A stretch of 64,000 bases of DNA from Onchocerca volvulus (Eukaryota; Nematoda; Chromadorea; Rhabditida; Onchocercidae): assembly GCA_000499405.2 (NCBI GenBank), contig HG738138.1, forward strand, positions 20,871,753-20,935,752, read 5' to 3'. The notes under the pieces are model-generated. The model was not told where the DNA came from. It saw only the letters and a list, made by a program, of their open reading frames with translations, and made no database searches. How positions within the stretch are numbered: the stretch's first letter is position 1; each line of letters starts with the position of its first letter. Positions 41,301-53,575 of this stretch are shown here, piece after piece. The position numbers were made by a program, and so were the translations under genes.

Positions 41301-42892
41301 TGGCATATCCGTGTACGAAGATTATTTTGGATCTTAGTCCTTCGTCTGGGGACTGTCATGGTAATTTCATATCAGACATTCCCACTTTTAGATACTTCTT
41401 CCTAGCTTATTGCTGCTGGTGTAATACCTTCCTCATTTCAAAGCATTCAACAATTTTCGATAAAACGGAGTTGAAAAGAGAAGGATTTAATCCATCTTTT
41501 TTCTGTCCGTAATTTTTTTTTCCTGATATTTAACTGATTTTTTTTTCTAAATATTTTACCAAACGAACACTGATTGTGTTAATTCAGAAATACCTGGAAT
41601 ATATTTGCATGTGTATTTTCAGGTTGCCCTTATCGACATAATGATTTGCAGTCACTCGCTCAAAATTTGGAAAATTCGGGTCTTTCCAGGTCTGAATCTG
41701 AGCACGTAAGCATGATGTTGTTTCTCAAAATAATTCCAAATCTTAGAAAAAGTTAAATAGCTCAACTTATTTTCATATGCCAAAATTGAGATTAAAATGT
41801 TGCTTTATAATCTACTTCAATACTGATGGTTTGAAAGAGCAAAAAAATTTTTTATTATAGCATTGAGATTATGATCACAAATCTAAAAGTTTGTTTACTT
41901 CTTTTATAGATAGGCTATATGGTTAATTCCAATACATTCTATAGTTTTATTTTTTTATCGCTGCTGGTGTCTCTGATAACTCGAGTTTTTTCTTCGTTAA
42001 CGGTTGAAAATTCGCAAGTTCATTAGGTATAAAAGGATATAATACAGGTTTTTTAATTTAAATAAATTATGCTCTCAATTTAGCTGGAAGGATAATCAAA
42101 ACTTTTCCCTTCCCGTAGATATTCAATAGAAAAGGCCAACGCTGCCTAAATTTCCAGCTCTTCTATGCTTCATATGAAGACATTATACCGGAAATTAAAT
42201 CTTACATAGACAATGATATTTGTTAAGCCAGCGAAAAAGAGTGGATGGAAATGGCTAGAACTTCCAAATAAAAGAATTCTTTCCACTAAATATCATTTTC
42301 ATTTGCAGTATTTTCACTTAGTGTTTGCTATCTATAGGACGAGTTCTCCTCTTTCTCCATTCGTATTCTTCCAACTCAGCAGTGAATAAACCGATAGGAA
42401 GAATGTCTTTAAAACGAAACGATGGTAATGTCTTCTCTGCTCTTTTCAGATTATCTTACTGTCGAAAAATACCCAGTATGATAAGGCTTGTACACGATAT
42501 TTCGAATTTAAACATAAAATGGCCGAGAATTCTTTGGGTACTGTGATAACTCATCCCAATCAATATTTCGAATTATCACGTCAAGTACACGAAGAAAAAC
42601 GGAACAGGTTGATTTCTAATGTAAATTTGAGGATTTAGTCACTTCTGACTTTTATTTTTCAAATTAAATGTTCTGCCGGACATCCGAGTCACTAGCATTA
42701 TTGGAAAGTGTTCCATCGAATTTTTCTAAATTTTGCAAATTCCATCCGGTTCCTTATACATTGATTGTTTCAAGGGAGGAAGAACCGAAACACGAAATCA
42801 CGCTGAACACGTCACATGTCAATATTACGCAATATGAAAGCGATGTCGATATCGAAGATTTGATTAAAATGGAGGCCTCCAAAGTGAACTAG
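38376..42892 (+). CDS. PRIM2: DNA primase large subunit (PRIM2), about 11 exons
   Basis: Exons: 38376-38447, 38537-38716, 38891-39070, 39197-39340, 39923-40084, 40285-40425, 40772-40954, 41234-41360, 41623-41705, 42450-42620, and probably 42689-42892; about 548 residues (human 509). Family matches: [127 protein letters not shown]. The four cysteines expected to hold the 4Fe-4S cluster are present (in PLCMR, YPCTK, GCPYR and KACTR). With the small catalytic subunit and DNA polymerase alpha it makes RNA primers in the nucleus. The C-terminus is unsure: read-through of exon 10 would stop at 42638 (about 486 residues), while splicing to an acidic tail ([15 protein letters not shown]) requires a weak acceptor. 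Lies 1.2 kb downstream of RBM25. Confidence 0.92.
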
Positions 42893-43978
42893 CGATATCC
42901 TCAAGGACAACTGTTTAGAGTACGAATTCTGATAATCCGCTGTTATCGCTTCTTCTTGCAGGGTTTTAAATTCCAGTTAATGGATCTCTTTCCGTGATCT
43001 ATTCGGTGACTTCGTCCTGACCCGAATTTAATCAATTTTTTTGTATTTCTTCAACTTCGCTGGTTGTAGTTTCATTTCATTTCTGTGATGTATTCTATGC
43101 AGTGCCGTTTTGCATTTCATTAATCTTTTTTTCTGAATCAAACCGTATGATGCTAGCAAGTTTAGCCACTCAGCCATATAATTATAAAGTAGAACAATGA
43201 TAACATGAACCCGTCAAATCAAGTAATATATTGTATTTTTTACAATGAGCTGTAAGAAAGGATGACAATTTAGTAAAATCTAATGAAGAAATTTCGTTAT
43301 TTTCAGGTTTTCATGTTGAAGATTCCTAGAAAACTAAGTGGATAATAATAAATACTAAACAGTCTTCACAAGTCTGTAGCAGACATAACATAAAGTATCG
43401 GCGAAAACCTCTTAACCTAATTATTACAGCAAATACTAGAAATGAACCAAGTAAAACAATATATAACAAAATATGACATAAAATACACGAGCTTAATGCT
43501 TTATAGCCTCACAACTCAGTACTCTTAAAATTGTGTTAAAAAACACAAAAATAAATCCCGGTTAATAGTTAGTACTAGAAAAAAAAAAAAAAAAATGAAC
43601 TGAAAAATAGAAGTCGACAAAATTAATTTAAATCAAAGTGAAGTGTTTCTTCTCATTTCATAGAAACTGGCCGAAAGGGCGTTCAGTTCATATAGCAAAT
43701 TTGAATGAATGAACGAACACAGATTTTGGGAGCAAAAGCTAAATTATCTGCTAAGTTCATCAAAAAAAACTGCTTTGAAATGTGGTTAAGTGCATCAACA
43801 GTGAGAAACATCTACGATAAAAATAGAAGATATCAAACTGCAAACATGGAAAAATGTCAGTTGATAAATGCATCAGTTTACGTAGGAAAGCGATGACTAG
43901 AGTCGATAACAAAAAATGGATTGTTCTATGAGCAGCCATTGAAGTTCTTTTGATCATTCCAGAAAAACTACGTCCATA
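42893..43978. other. Convergent PRIM2/ATAD1 3' region
   Basis: Non-coding. AATAAA at 43347-43352 could end PRIM2 transcripts. Short open frames here have no splice or family support. Confidence 0.5.
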
Positions 43979-46472
43979 TTAGTCAAGAGGCTCAAAAATT
44001 GGTATTGCACCAGAAATCTGCACCGTCTGCTTATATTTTATTACTGACTGTATTAAATCATTTTCACGAATCATTCGTGTCGATTCGTTATTTCTAAAAA
44101 AGAAACAGCTCAGGTTAAATAAAAATAATATTCTGTGCACCAATTTAGTCTCACATTACTTCAACAGTTGTGTATGAAGAGAAATTAGACATGCTCCAAC
44201 CAGTATAACAACCTTATTTGTAGAAAATTATTTGTTTTTGTGAAAAATCAAAAATATATTGAAACATACAAGTCTTCCCCTTTGATAAATGCATCTTTGA
44301 CACGTGATAAAACAGCCAACCGACATACTTCCTTCAAGTCAGATCCGCTCAGTTCGGTGGCGTATTCCGCTATTCTTTCAAAGTTGATATCCGATATTAT
44401 CGGTTGATCCCTCAGCAACACTTTTAAGATGTCTGCACGAGATTCTAAACTCTGAAATTATTGAAAATCAGCATACAGTATTTAGTATTTAATGTTTTTA
44501 CAAATAAAGAAGTATGTTGATACAGAAAATCACGATTAAGCATAATCTCAAAATCACTGCCAAAGTCTTACTGGTAAAGGAACATAGAATCGTGCAGGCA
44601 TTCGTCGTAAAATGGCACTATCAACGTCATTTGGTCTATTGGTTGCCCCGAGTACGACAATTGCATCGTCTAAAAGAAAAAATATATAAAGAAAAAAAAA
44701 AAACAGCAAATATTCTGAATTTTTGAATAACAAGCTTGAGAACAGATATGCGTGCTTGATCCAATAATTAATCAATATATGCTCACCTGATGAAGCAAAA
44801 CCATCCCATAAGCACATGAACTGTGCTTTCATCATGGCAGTGGCTTCATGATCCTGCGTATTTCGATCTCTCAAAAATGAATCTGAAACTGTCGAAAATG
44901 TAAAAATACAACAGAAAAATAACAAGAGTGGGAATTTCAGAATGCGGGAAGAAATTTTTCACCGTCACGCTCACCTATTTCGTCAATAAATATGATCGTG
45001 GGCTGGAACTTCTGTGCCTGAAAAGATTGATCAGGTTTACCTACTGGAGAAACTACCATAAAGCTTTGTATTTCATAAATGCAACTAGCTCTGTTATAAA
45101 CTACTATTTTATTGTTTTGTTCAACCAGAAAAGGACTAAAATCTGTATTTTTGATATTCAATTCTTAATAAAAAACATTTCTGAAACAATATTTTTCAAC
45201 CTAAATTATTGGCAACTCTTTCTCTTGAATGATTTATACATAGCATAATTATACAAAATTAAAATATATACCACAGAGAAAACTGCATCAGCAAGTTTCT
45301 GCGATTCACCGTACCATTTATCACATAGCGATGATACTTGCAAATTAATGAAACGGGCATTCGCTGCTCGTGCGATAATTTTTGCAAGTAAAGTTTTACC
45401 ACAACCTGGTGGACCATATAGAAGTACTCCTGAAATATTGCTTCACTTAGTTTATTAGAATTCGTAAGAATTTAAAAACTAAAACTTCGAAAAATTTCAA
45501 AAAGTCATGTGCTGAAATACCGACATGGTAATCGATTAATTATTCCAGAAATCTAATTGGTCTTTCCTACACATAAATTAGTTAAAAATCGATGATATTC
45601 TACTCACTTTGAGAGGTAAAATGAGTGAATTATTTCCTTCTGTATTTTCAATAACAATTTGTTGTGTTATTTGAAAATGAAATAAATTAAATCACCTTTA
45701 GGCGGGGAAAGAAGATTCGATGACAATGCGAATTTCTTGTAGATATTGCGAATTTTTAATGGGATAATTATCCGATCATTGATTTCCTCAATAACTGCGC
45801 CACAGCCACCAATATCGCACCAATCTGCACCCTAAAATTCAATTTGAACATACGTCTAAAAGCAAGATTTAACATCAAATCATTTAAATTGCAGTGTGAT
45901 CCAGGTTCTAGGAAAAATTTCTCAATGCTATTATATTTCTTGCCTCATTTTATTGTTTCCAAACTACTCCTTTAAGATAAAACAGGATGCCGAACAGAAA
46001 ATAAATTTAAAATATGAAAAACTAAATTCTAATTCCATGAGACTTATTCGTATGACTCTCAAGCTTGTAATATCTATCGGTATTACAATTTGCTACTTTG
46101 AATAAGTTCAAGTTAAACTTTTAAAATGCAAAATCAAATGAGAAATGAATCCAACTTACTTGACCGCAATGGACGAATTGTGTAGCTATACGTAGCTCGT
46201 GTTCATTGAGCTCTATTGACGGATCTAAGCCTAATGCCTTGATTATTTGAGCAGCCTGCAGTTCAGTCATAAAAACAATGACTTGAAAATCCACTTTGAT
46301 TTTCTGAATGAATTCTCTAACTGAACAAGCTAACCTTCTTTTTGGCACTTTTATTGACAGCGTGATTGGGATCGATGTACTTTACTGCGAGCTTCATGAT
46401 AACGATTGATGCGACCGTGGCGACAGCAACACGAACACAAAAATTAAGCGCTTGATCCATCGACAATGACAT
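43979..46472 (-). CDS. ATAD1: ATAD1/Msp1 mitochondrial AAA ATPase, 9 exons
   Basis: Minus-strand exons 46472-46335, 46255-46160, 45831-45696, 45429-45272, 45017-44975, 44882-44787, 44669-44572, 44451-44270 and 44093-43979 join in phase to 353 residues (human 361). A single N-terminal membrane segment (about residues 10-31) is followed by [13 protein letters not shown], the WCDIGG motif, Walker A GPPGCGKT (129-136), pore region [17 protein letters not shown], Walker B IIFIDEIDSFL (from 184), [17 protein letters not shown], sensor [20 protein letters not shown], and [14 protein letters not shown]. In the family this hexameric ATPase of the outer mitochondrial and peroxisomal membrane extracts mistargeted tail-anchored proteins; in neurons it also acts on AMPA receptors. 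All catalytic motifs are intact. The C-terminal exon ([17 protein letters not shown]) is divergent. Convergent with PRIM2. Confidence 0.95.
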
Positions 46473-47657
46473 TCCTCCACCCTTTCTTTTATCCGCTTTC
46501 TTTGCAATTATTCTGCTCTATATATTTTGTGACTTGAAGATTTTTATTATACACTCAATTCTGGAAAAGCTAAATAGAAATTCCGAGAATTTTTAGACAA
46601 AATGCACAGAAACTTGTCATTGGGAGAAAAGGTCATCCTTAACCTCGTTTAGCAATGCTGTCAAGGCACAAGTCCCTGCTCCATACTAGTACATTTTTAT
46701 TACACACTCAATTCTGGAAAAGCACCAAAAAAACACAACCCCAACTGTCCCAAAACCCTTTATCTCGTTCACCTTCCTCTTTCCCTGCACTTTCTCTCAC
46801 AACTTTCGTTACCCAAAATAAGCAAGTCAAAAATACCACGATCCCCGCCCGACAATAGTATGCAACAACGCCGGACCTCATTATCATTAGTCGGTGTCGC
46901 TATGTCCCATGTTGTCTCTCGCCCAAAGAACGCTTAGAAACCCAAACGACCTCCTATGTTCCAAATACGATGTGTCCGTACAAACGACCGTATAGTCGAA
47001 ATCCATTTGCAGAATAACTAATTTTATAAATGTACACTTATTATTTGAATTAGTTCAACTATATCAGTCTATTCTGTACTGCTACATTTCTTTTGTATAA
47101 TAAGTGACATATATGTTGCTATAATACACAAAAATGTAAACTGTATAAAGTGAATGATGAAAATAAATCCAAAAATAGCACCAGGTTTTATACGTCTGAT
47201 ACAGAATACAAAACACGAATGATTCAAAAGTTATGTCAGGAATAATCAAAAATTTGAACGGGGAGCTTGTAGCTAGCATCCCTATGTACAGAAATTAAGT
47301 AAAAAAACATGAGAAATGAAATATTATAACCTATACTAAATTGAATAAGCCTTTAAGTCTACAATCAATTTTGAAACTTTAGAAATTAATGAGCAAGCTA
47401 AAGAAAGTGATGCAAAAGATAGCGCTGTCCCCCATAATAAAAACATTTCGCGACCAAAGAGCAGTGCAACAATTCATTACAAGGCTTGAATTTCAAGTAT
47501 TCTTCCTTATGCACAAGTGAGAAGATGGACAGACTTTTTCCTGTCATTTTAAAACTTTTACATAAGGGTAATAACAGGACCTTTAATTTTAGAACTAGGA
47601 GAAGAAAATGAAAAAATGAGATCAAATAGGGAATCAGAAACAGTTACAGATTTGAAA
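46473..47657. other. Intergenic region upstream of ATAD1
   Basis: Holds the ATAD1 promoter side. A 30-bp direct repeat with one mismatch lies at 46541-46570 and 46694-46723. The part 46640-47000 is richer in G+C and pyrimidine-biased; it may be a relic of an inserted element. No coding exon was supported. Confidence 0.5.
46541..46723. repeat. 30-bp direct repeat pair
   Basis: 46541-46570 and 46694-46723 share tttttatta(t/c)acactcaat and the following ctggaaaagc, differing at one base, 153 bp apart. The spacing could fit slippage or terminal repeats of a small insertion. Confidence 0.8.
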
Positions 47658-50022
47658 TCAACATGCAGGCAAAGAATGAGGACCATCAGTCACAGACGGT
47701 CGTCGATAACCAGCACTGAAATCATGCCGATATGATACTCGTCGTCTTGTTGGAGTAGTTGGTCTCTCTTTTACATCCAAACTACTGCCCTGGCTCTTTG
47801 CCAGTAACGACACGGGTATCGAACTGTAGAGGCGATTTGGTGGAACTATATCCAATGAAGTACATGAACTATTTGGTTTAACGTGCATTCTAAATTTCAT
47901 TTATGATTCCGACCAACTTGAAATTTCAATATCTTTTAACATATAATCATAATATATTGTTTAGTCTTTCCTCTGTTCCACATAAAGATAACCAAATGAA
48001 AAAAGAAATGAAGTTCATTATAATGAGAGATTTAAGAATTATTCTCCGAAACTCACGCATTAGTTCTCAGCACAAATTCAGAAGCATTTGCGGAAAATTT
48101 TGCTTTCATTACTCCGTCTGATGCTGAAATATTGGGAAAAATTATAAAAAAAAGAAACTACCTGGAAATTATAAAAAATCCCTATATACTTATTCGTTAA
48201 TTCTGTATAACCAACTACTGTTTGCAATTACAGGGAAACGAACTTTGCTGATGAATGAACCGACATTTCTCCCCGTAAGAACAATGACCGTTTTTGAAGT
48301 TTATACAAAGCCTGGTGCGATAGTTATTCAACGATGGACCCGATTTATTCCGATACATCAATTCACTTCGATTCTGCAATTATCAAAAGTTCAGAACATA
48401 ATTTATGAATTTTTCCTTATACTTCAACTATTCAAGAAATGCCAGCTTCAATAAAAATTTGATAAAAGAAAATTCCCAACAGAAACTGACATAGGCACTA
48501 GGAACTCAAATATCTGTTAAGTGAGCAAAAAAGAATACTGCAGAAATTCTCTTTAATAAAGAACCGAAAAATCCCTACAAATTACTTTTCATAAATTTTT
48601 GGGATAAACTGAAATAAATTAAAAAACATATTTAACTCACAGCATTGTCTCTTCGAAAACTACTACAGTCATTATTTCCAGAAAATTTGAATGAAGACTG
48701 ATTAGTACCTATAATGTATGGTAAAGAAATAAAGTTGAAAATTGATGGGATGAAGAAGTATTTTTATTATAGGAAATCATTAAAATTTAAATCCGAAATG
48801 CTGAGTGAAATATCTCGCTTTCTCTCACTGATTTTCCAATTACTGAATTAACATTTTCTATAATCATAAAAGCTCATGAGATATTTTTATTCAATAATAT
48901 TGGCTTTTTATAGTGCACATAATTTTTGAGATTGACTACATGACCGTTCTGCAAATTCTCATCAAAAATGTGTTTTTCAAAAAGAAACATTTATTGAAGA
49001 AAATAATTTACTCTACCAGCTTTTTCCATGAAGTTCTCTTATTTGATTCTATTATACTTATATATTTAGCGACTAGTGCTTTTTGTCAAAAAACTGAACT
49101 GTTATTACCCGTTGATAAAATATTATCCTTTCTTGGTGTTATCCTTATTGATGGACTTTGCGATGCAGCATTGGTTATCGACCAACTTTGATACAGTGCA
49201 GAAGCAAATGATGATGGTAATGTCTGTAGGATTGGTGATTTTGGACAGGTCGATGGCAAAGGTGGTGGTAAAGGTGGCAGTGGATTACCAGGAACGGAAA
49301 TATCTGGGAATGGTGGTAAAACAAAAAGAACAGGGCTAGGAGGAATGTAAGGACTAAAGAATGGAATAGGTTGCACTGGAGGCGGAAAAGGAAAGGAAAA
49401 TGGTAACGGTGGATAGAAAATCGCATTTGATGATACTTCCGGTGTCGCTTCTGTAAATCATTATTTCGCTTTGAGATAGTTTAGGGTTGGGTAAATAGCA
49501 ATTAGTCATCTATCTTAGTTCAATGAAACAAATGTGTATACATCGGTAGAACTCTGGGGAACAACTACATTTCAACTTTACATCTGAGCAATAATGAGTG
49601 ATGTATTTTGTATGAATAAAACCATATATAAAATTACGGCCTGTGAAAGATCAAAAAAATCGAAGCGACCTACGTAAAACGAAATTCTCACGATATATTA
49701 CGATACTACTATTCACGCAAATATATAATTCAAAAAAAAAAAACATGCCTTGCACCATGCCAGCATTATCATTCGTCAAACCCTCTGTTGAAATATTTTC
49801 GAGCAACGATGGAACATTCGGCTGTTCGCAAAATACCGGTTGCGGTAAACCGCTAGGAAAGACATATGGCGGTTGAAAATATACAGTTCCTTGAGGTGGC
49901 GGTATTATAGGCAATGGTGTAGGTAAGAATGGTACAGCTTGTGGTGGTAATGATGGCACTGCCGGCAACTGATTGCCCATTACAGTATCGCCAGGTGCTG
50001 GATGAGAGAACACCGTTGTCAT
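47658..50022 (-). CDS. Proline-rich protein with one CCCH zinc finger
   Basis: Minus-strand exons 50022-49749, 49450-49109, 48708-48641, 48373-48244, 48123-48057 and 47889-47658 join in phase to about 370 residues. Residues 1-205 are very rich in Pro with Phe, Leu and Val (LPTPLPIIPPPQGTVYFQPP; PLPPLPPPLPSTCPKSP). Residues 246-269 form a TTP-like finger: lead-in NYRTRL, then C251-x7-C259-x5-C265-x3-H269 (LCINFKNGHCSYGEKCRFIH). The tail is basic and Ser/Thr-rich (RPTTPTRRRVSYRHDFSAGY). CCCH fingers of this type bind AU-rich or U-rich RNA; nematodes have many that act in germline and embryo, usually with two fingers and x8 spacing, so a single x7 finger is a variant. Exon 1 seems to use a GC donor (AAG|GCATGT). 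Coding exons upstream of 50039 are possible, since the frame stays open to an acceptor there. The specific orthologue is not recognised. Confidence 0.75.
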
Positions 50023-50262
50023 TTTTGTTATTGCACAACCTAAAAGCGTAAGATCAAAAAATAAGATAGAAACGGTGCTCAGAAATAGGAACGCTATGCT
50101 TCTCGTTATTATTAAAATACACTCAATTTTACTCTTAAATGTACAGAAAATTCCAACAGAATATCATTCTCATCCCCATTGTATCTAAGCAAAATAATAA
50201 GGTTGTCGGAAAAGTTGAATTTGAGTTAATTTGTGACGGAGAAGAATCTTTCTCTGTTGCTC

Positions 50263-50500
50263 GTAGAAAGGAATACTGTTCCTAGATTGTCAGTCTGCTA
50301 TATCGCTTTGAACTCCAACTGCTGCTCCAAACAGAATTCTCTCTGCTCTAAAATTCGAACCTTTTAAACACTTTCGGAGCTCCTCCTTTTTTGGCGGTAA
50401 ACATGTTTATCGGTTTGCTGGTCCCTTTGAAACTATCTTCGCGCTTCTTGACCTTTAAAACTCCTTGTTTACAATAATTACATCTTTCGAATTTTTCGAT
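50263..50500 (-). repeat. Dispersed repeat copy 2 (inverted relative to copy 1)
   Basis: Closely matches 55695-56075 in the same direction and 3416-3720 in reverse complement. Shared blocks include ggcggtaaacatgtt, cctttgaaactatcttcgcg and ttacaataattacatctttc. Confidence 0.7.
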
Positions 50501-50784
50501 AAAGGTATATTAAAAATTGGTCAAGACATGATAAATGCGCCTATGTGCTCCTATTTTTGATCAATGAAATCTCTTATTTCTATTTTGATTGTCCATTACA
50601 TCATTAATCCGAATTCTCTCCTAAATTATTTCTATTTAATCTTAAGCGAAAACACAAAATGAAACTCCTCCATAAATGGCAAGTATTTTCGTAATTATTT
50701 GTACAGTATTTTTTTGTACAACGCAATTAAATGAACTGCGTGTTGCAGGTTTGATATAAAGTTGCGTTAGAATAGGCAAGTGTT

Positions 50785-51060
50785 TAGGAACTTTCGGACA
50801 TTTAAAATTTTGAACAAACCAACAATTACATTTCTATTTTTTACGTTTTTTTTGCATTCGAATAGGTGCATATTTCTATATCGATATACTTTTTTTTACC
50901 TACCAGTAAGCAAAGACATGTTTCCTGCCAAAACGCTCCGATTCATAGATAAACAAAGTGAGATCGACCGATCATAAGGCGACATGTTGGAGGAGGGGCT
51001 CCGAAAGAATTAAAAGGTCAGGACTTCGGAGCTTGAGTCAGTTTTAGTCACACAGTTCGA
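50785..51060 (+). repeat. Dispersed repeat copy 3, element end plus start
   Basis: 50785-50845 resembles 53893-53945 (ttaaaattttgaacaaac compared with ttaagattttgaacgaac). 50925-51060 resembles 53225-53400 and 3510-3690 (the block around 'agataaacaaa', the ggaggaggggctccg region). The order suggests that one element end abuts another copy. Confidence 0.5.
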
Positions 51061-51458
51061 CGGCAGCAGAAATTCAAGTTCAGTTCGAGGTTTTTATATT
51101 GACATAGCGAAAATTTTGCAACGACACGGATCAATGCAGCAATACAGCAAATCGACAGTTAAAGAATTCTGTTCTTCTTTATAAGTGATAAATAAAAGCA
51201 TAACCCAGTAACCAATTTGTTTGGGTATTCTCGAATAATTTCGAGGACAGTTCGGACGCAGTCGATTTGCTTTCAGTTTCCGAGACAGTCCATTTTTTTC
51301 GAGGACATTTCGGATGCAATCGACTTGCTTTAGTTCCTCCAGATGATTCTTTAACTGTCGATTTGCTATATTGTTACATTGATCTGTGTCGTTGCAAAAT
51401 TTTCGTTATGTCCATATAGAAACCTCGAACTGAACTTGAATTTCTGCTGCCGTCGAAC
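51055..51458. repeat. 112-bp inverted repeat with 180-bp loop
   Basis: 51055-51166 and 51347-51458 are reverse complements with only about eight mismatches (shared: gttcgacggcagcagaaatt, ttttgcaacgacac, aaatcgacagttaaagaa). The loop carries a 38-bp direct repeat at 51240-51278 and 51299-51336 (ttcgaggaca... twice). Confidence 0.9.
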
Positions 51459-51717
51459 GCTGATCCAGATAATGTATAGCAGAAGATTTAACTTCGGTTG
51501 TCGTACTCTCGCATCGAAAGTAATGCGACGATCAAATGCAAGTCAAACTGAGGAAAAATGGGCATCAGGGAACGAGCAAAGACGTGCAGCCTGACTTGAG
51601 AATGTACGTACTCGCGACAGTTTTAAATGAATCGATCTGTTGCTACCTCGTTCGATGTCGAATTGCGTCATGGACAAAATTACAACACGGGTAATCTTTT
51701 CTCGTATGTGCAATCAA

Positions 51718-53165
51718 ATATTCCTAAGCTAATGCTTGAACAAAAAGACATTTACGATTAAATAATGCAAACTGTGCGTAATTTTGTCCGACATTTCTAC
51801 AGTACTCTTCTCATGCGGGATGCTTAGTTCCTTCTGGCATATATAAGACCCGTTAGGATGAAGAGATCTTCGTATATACATCAGGAGAAACAGGCGAACG
51901 CTCCTAACGAGATTGATTCTGGCAACAATTCGATCCCAAAATGATATAGTCTCAGCACTTGCATCATCCGGAATAGCTGCAATATTGTTACCAGATAGAT
52001 CTCATTCCGCTTTGAAATTTTTTTGCATTGAATATGTAAGTCCTTGAAAATCTCACATGCAACATTTCCAAATCATCCGGCACGGGAAAATTATTGCAAA
52101 AATGCAAACTTATTGTTTGCGATGAATGTACAATGGCGCATAAAAAATCGGTCAAGGCTCTTGATTGATTATTGCAAGCTTTACGTGGAAATAACAGGCC
52201 ATTTGGGAACGTATTAGTATTGCTTGTAGAAATTTCAGACAAACATTACCTCTACTTCCTCGATCGACACCAGCGGACGAAATAAATGATTGCCTAAAAT
52301 ATTCTACTTTGTGGTGACACGTATAAAAGTTGAAACTAGCTACAAACATGCGTTTCCAGATGCAAAACGATCGATCAGCTAGGATATTCTCACATCAATT
52401 GCGGAAATTGGGAACGGAAAGGCCGGATTGATCTGATCTCAGGATGAATTTCACTGCCTCATAACTTCTGCAATTTAGTAACGTCAAAAGAAGAGATGGT
52501 CGAAAAGTACTTAAAAGTATAAGAATCACGATTGGCTAAGTGAATGAGTTATTCTTGCGGTCAAGAACAAAGACATCGACGAACTTGAGAATATTATTCA
52601 GTTTAACATTCAAAGCGAAATAGTCACATATAAGTAAGTCGATAATGTTATGGAAGCAGATGAAGCAGTTAATTTTCCAACAAAATTTTTGAATTTATTC
52701 GATCTGCCAGCGCACGTACTGCAATTGAAAATCGGCATGCCAACTATCATGCTACGAAATATCAACCAGCCAAAACTTTCCAACAGCACGCGTCTTGCAG
52801 TAAAAAAATTAATGGACAGTGTTGTTGAGGCAACAATCTTGACAGAATCTTTCAAAGGTAAAGATGTCCTTATTCCTTGCATTCCGTATTTCACTTTAAA
52901 AGATTGCAAATCCTAATTCGATCGGCATTTGCAATCACCATCAACAAAGCTCAGGGTCAATGACTGGGGTTTAGATCTAGAGACCGACTGCTTCTTACAT
53001 GGGCAATTATATGTTGTATGTTCTAAAGTCAACAAACCAGACAATCTTCATATCTACACAGACAATAGACCAACAAAAAATATCGCATATCCACAAGCGA
53101 AATTAGACATATTAGATGTAGGCGAAAGTGAAAGATGTCAGATAGCGCCACGACAATTATTGTAA
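51718..53165 (+). pseudogene. Decayed Helitron-type PIF1 helicase
   Basis: Successive fragments of a PIF1-family helicase in shifting frames: IPKLMLEQKDIYD (about 51718-51757, start of the helicase domain), LILATIRSQNDIVSALASSG then IAAILLPDRSHSALK (about 51913-52017, after a destroyed Walker A), LIVCDECTMAHKKSVKALD (about 52109-52165, Walker B), NRPFGNVLVLL, NLFDLPAHVLQLKIGMPTIM and LSNSTRLAVKKLMDSVVEAT (52690-52840), KGKDVLIPCIPY, and finally DLETDCFLHGQLYVVCSKVN with KNIAYPQAKLD up to 53165. In Helitrons this helicase is the C-terminal half of the Rep/Hel transposase. There are many stop codons and frameshifts (for example a break near 52915), so it is inactive. No Rep (HUH) half was recognised upstream. 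Large parts match eukaryotic Helitron helicases better than cellular PIF1 (inference from the DECTM and LASSGIAA style motifs). Confidence 0.85.
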
Positions 53166-53224
53166 ATAGAGAGTACTAAAGATCAAGCAGCGCGACATAG
53201 ACAAGTTAGACAAATCGATAAAGA

Positions 53225-53520
53225 GAAGTTGCGACATAAACATGTTAGCTGCCAAAAAACGTTCCAATTCACAGATAAACGACAACAGATCCACGCAGCA
53301 ACAGCAACTGTTTAGAGTTCCAGGGATTCCGGTTCGACAGTTCAAAGCGACATAGTAGCAACAATCCGACAATTCAGTTGAGCAGTATTCTTTTCTAACA
53401 GCGACAAAGGAAAGGATAATCTATGGATCAATTTGCTTGGATATTCTTTGAAAATCGTTTGTTACGAAGAATCATTCTTTCATCAATCAATAAAACTTTT
53501 CTCAACAGGATTCATCTCCG
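53225..53520 (+). repeat. Dispersed repeat copy 4
   Basis: Immediately after the helicase relic. Aligns directly with 3510-3830 (gagcagta(t/c)tcttttct, acaaaggaaag, tggatattttctgaaaat compared with tggatattctttgaaaat). Confidence 0.7.
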
Positions 53521-53538
53521 TAACATGAAACATATATA

Positions 53539-53539
<1 letters not shown>

Positions 53540-53572
<33 letters not shown>

Positions 53573-53575
53573 CCC

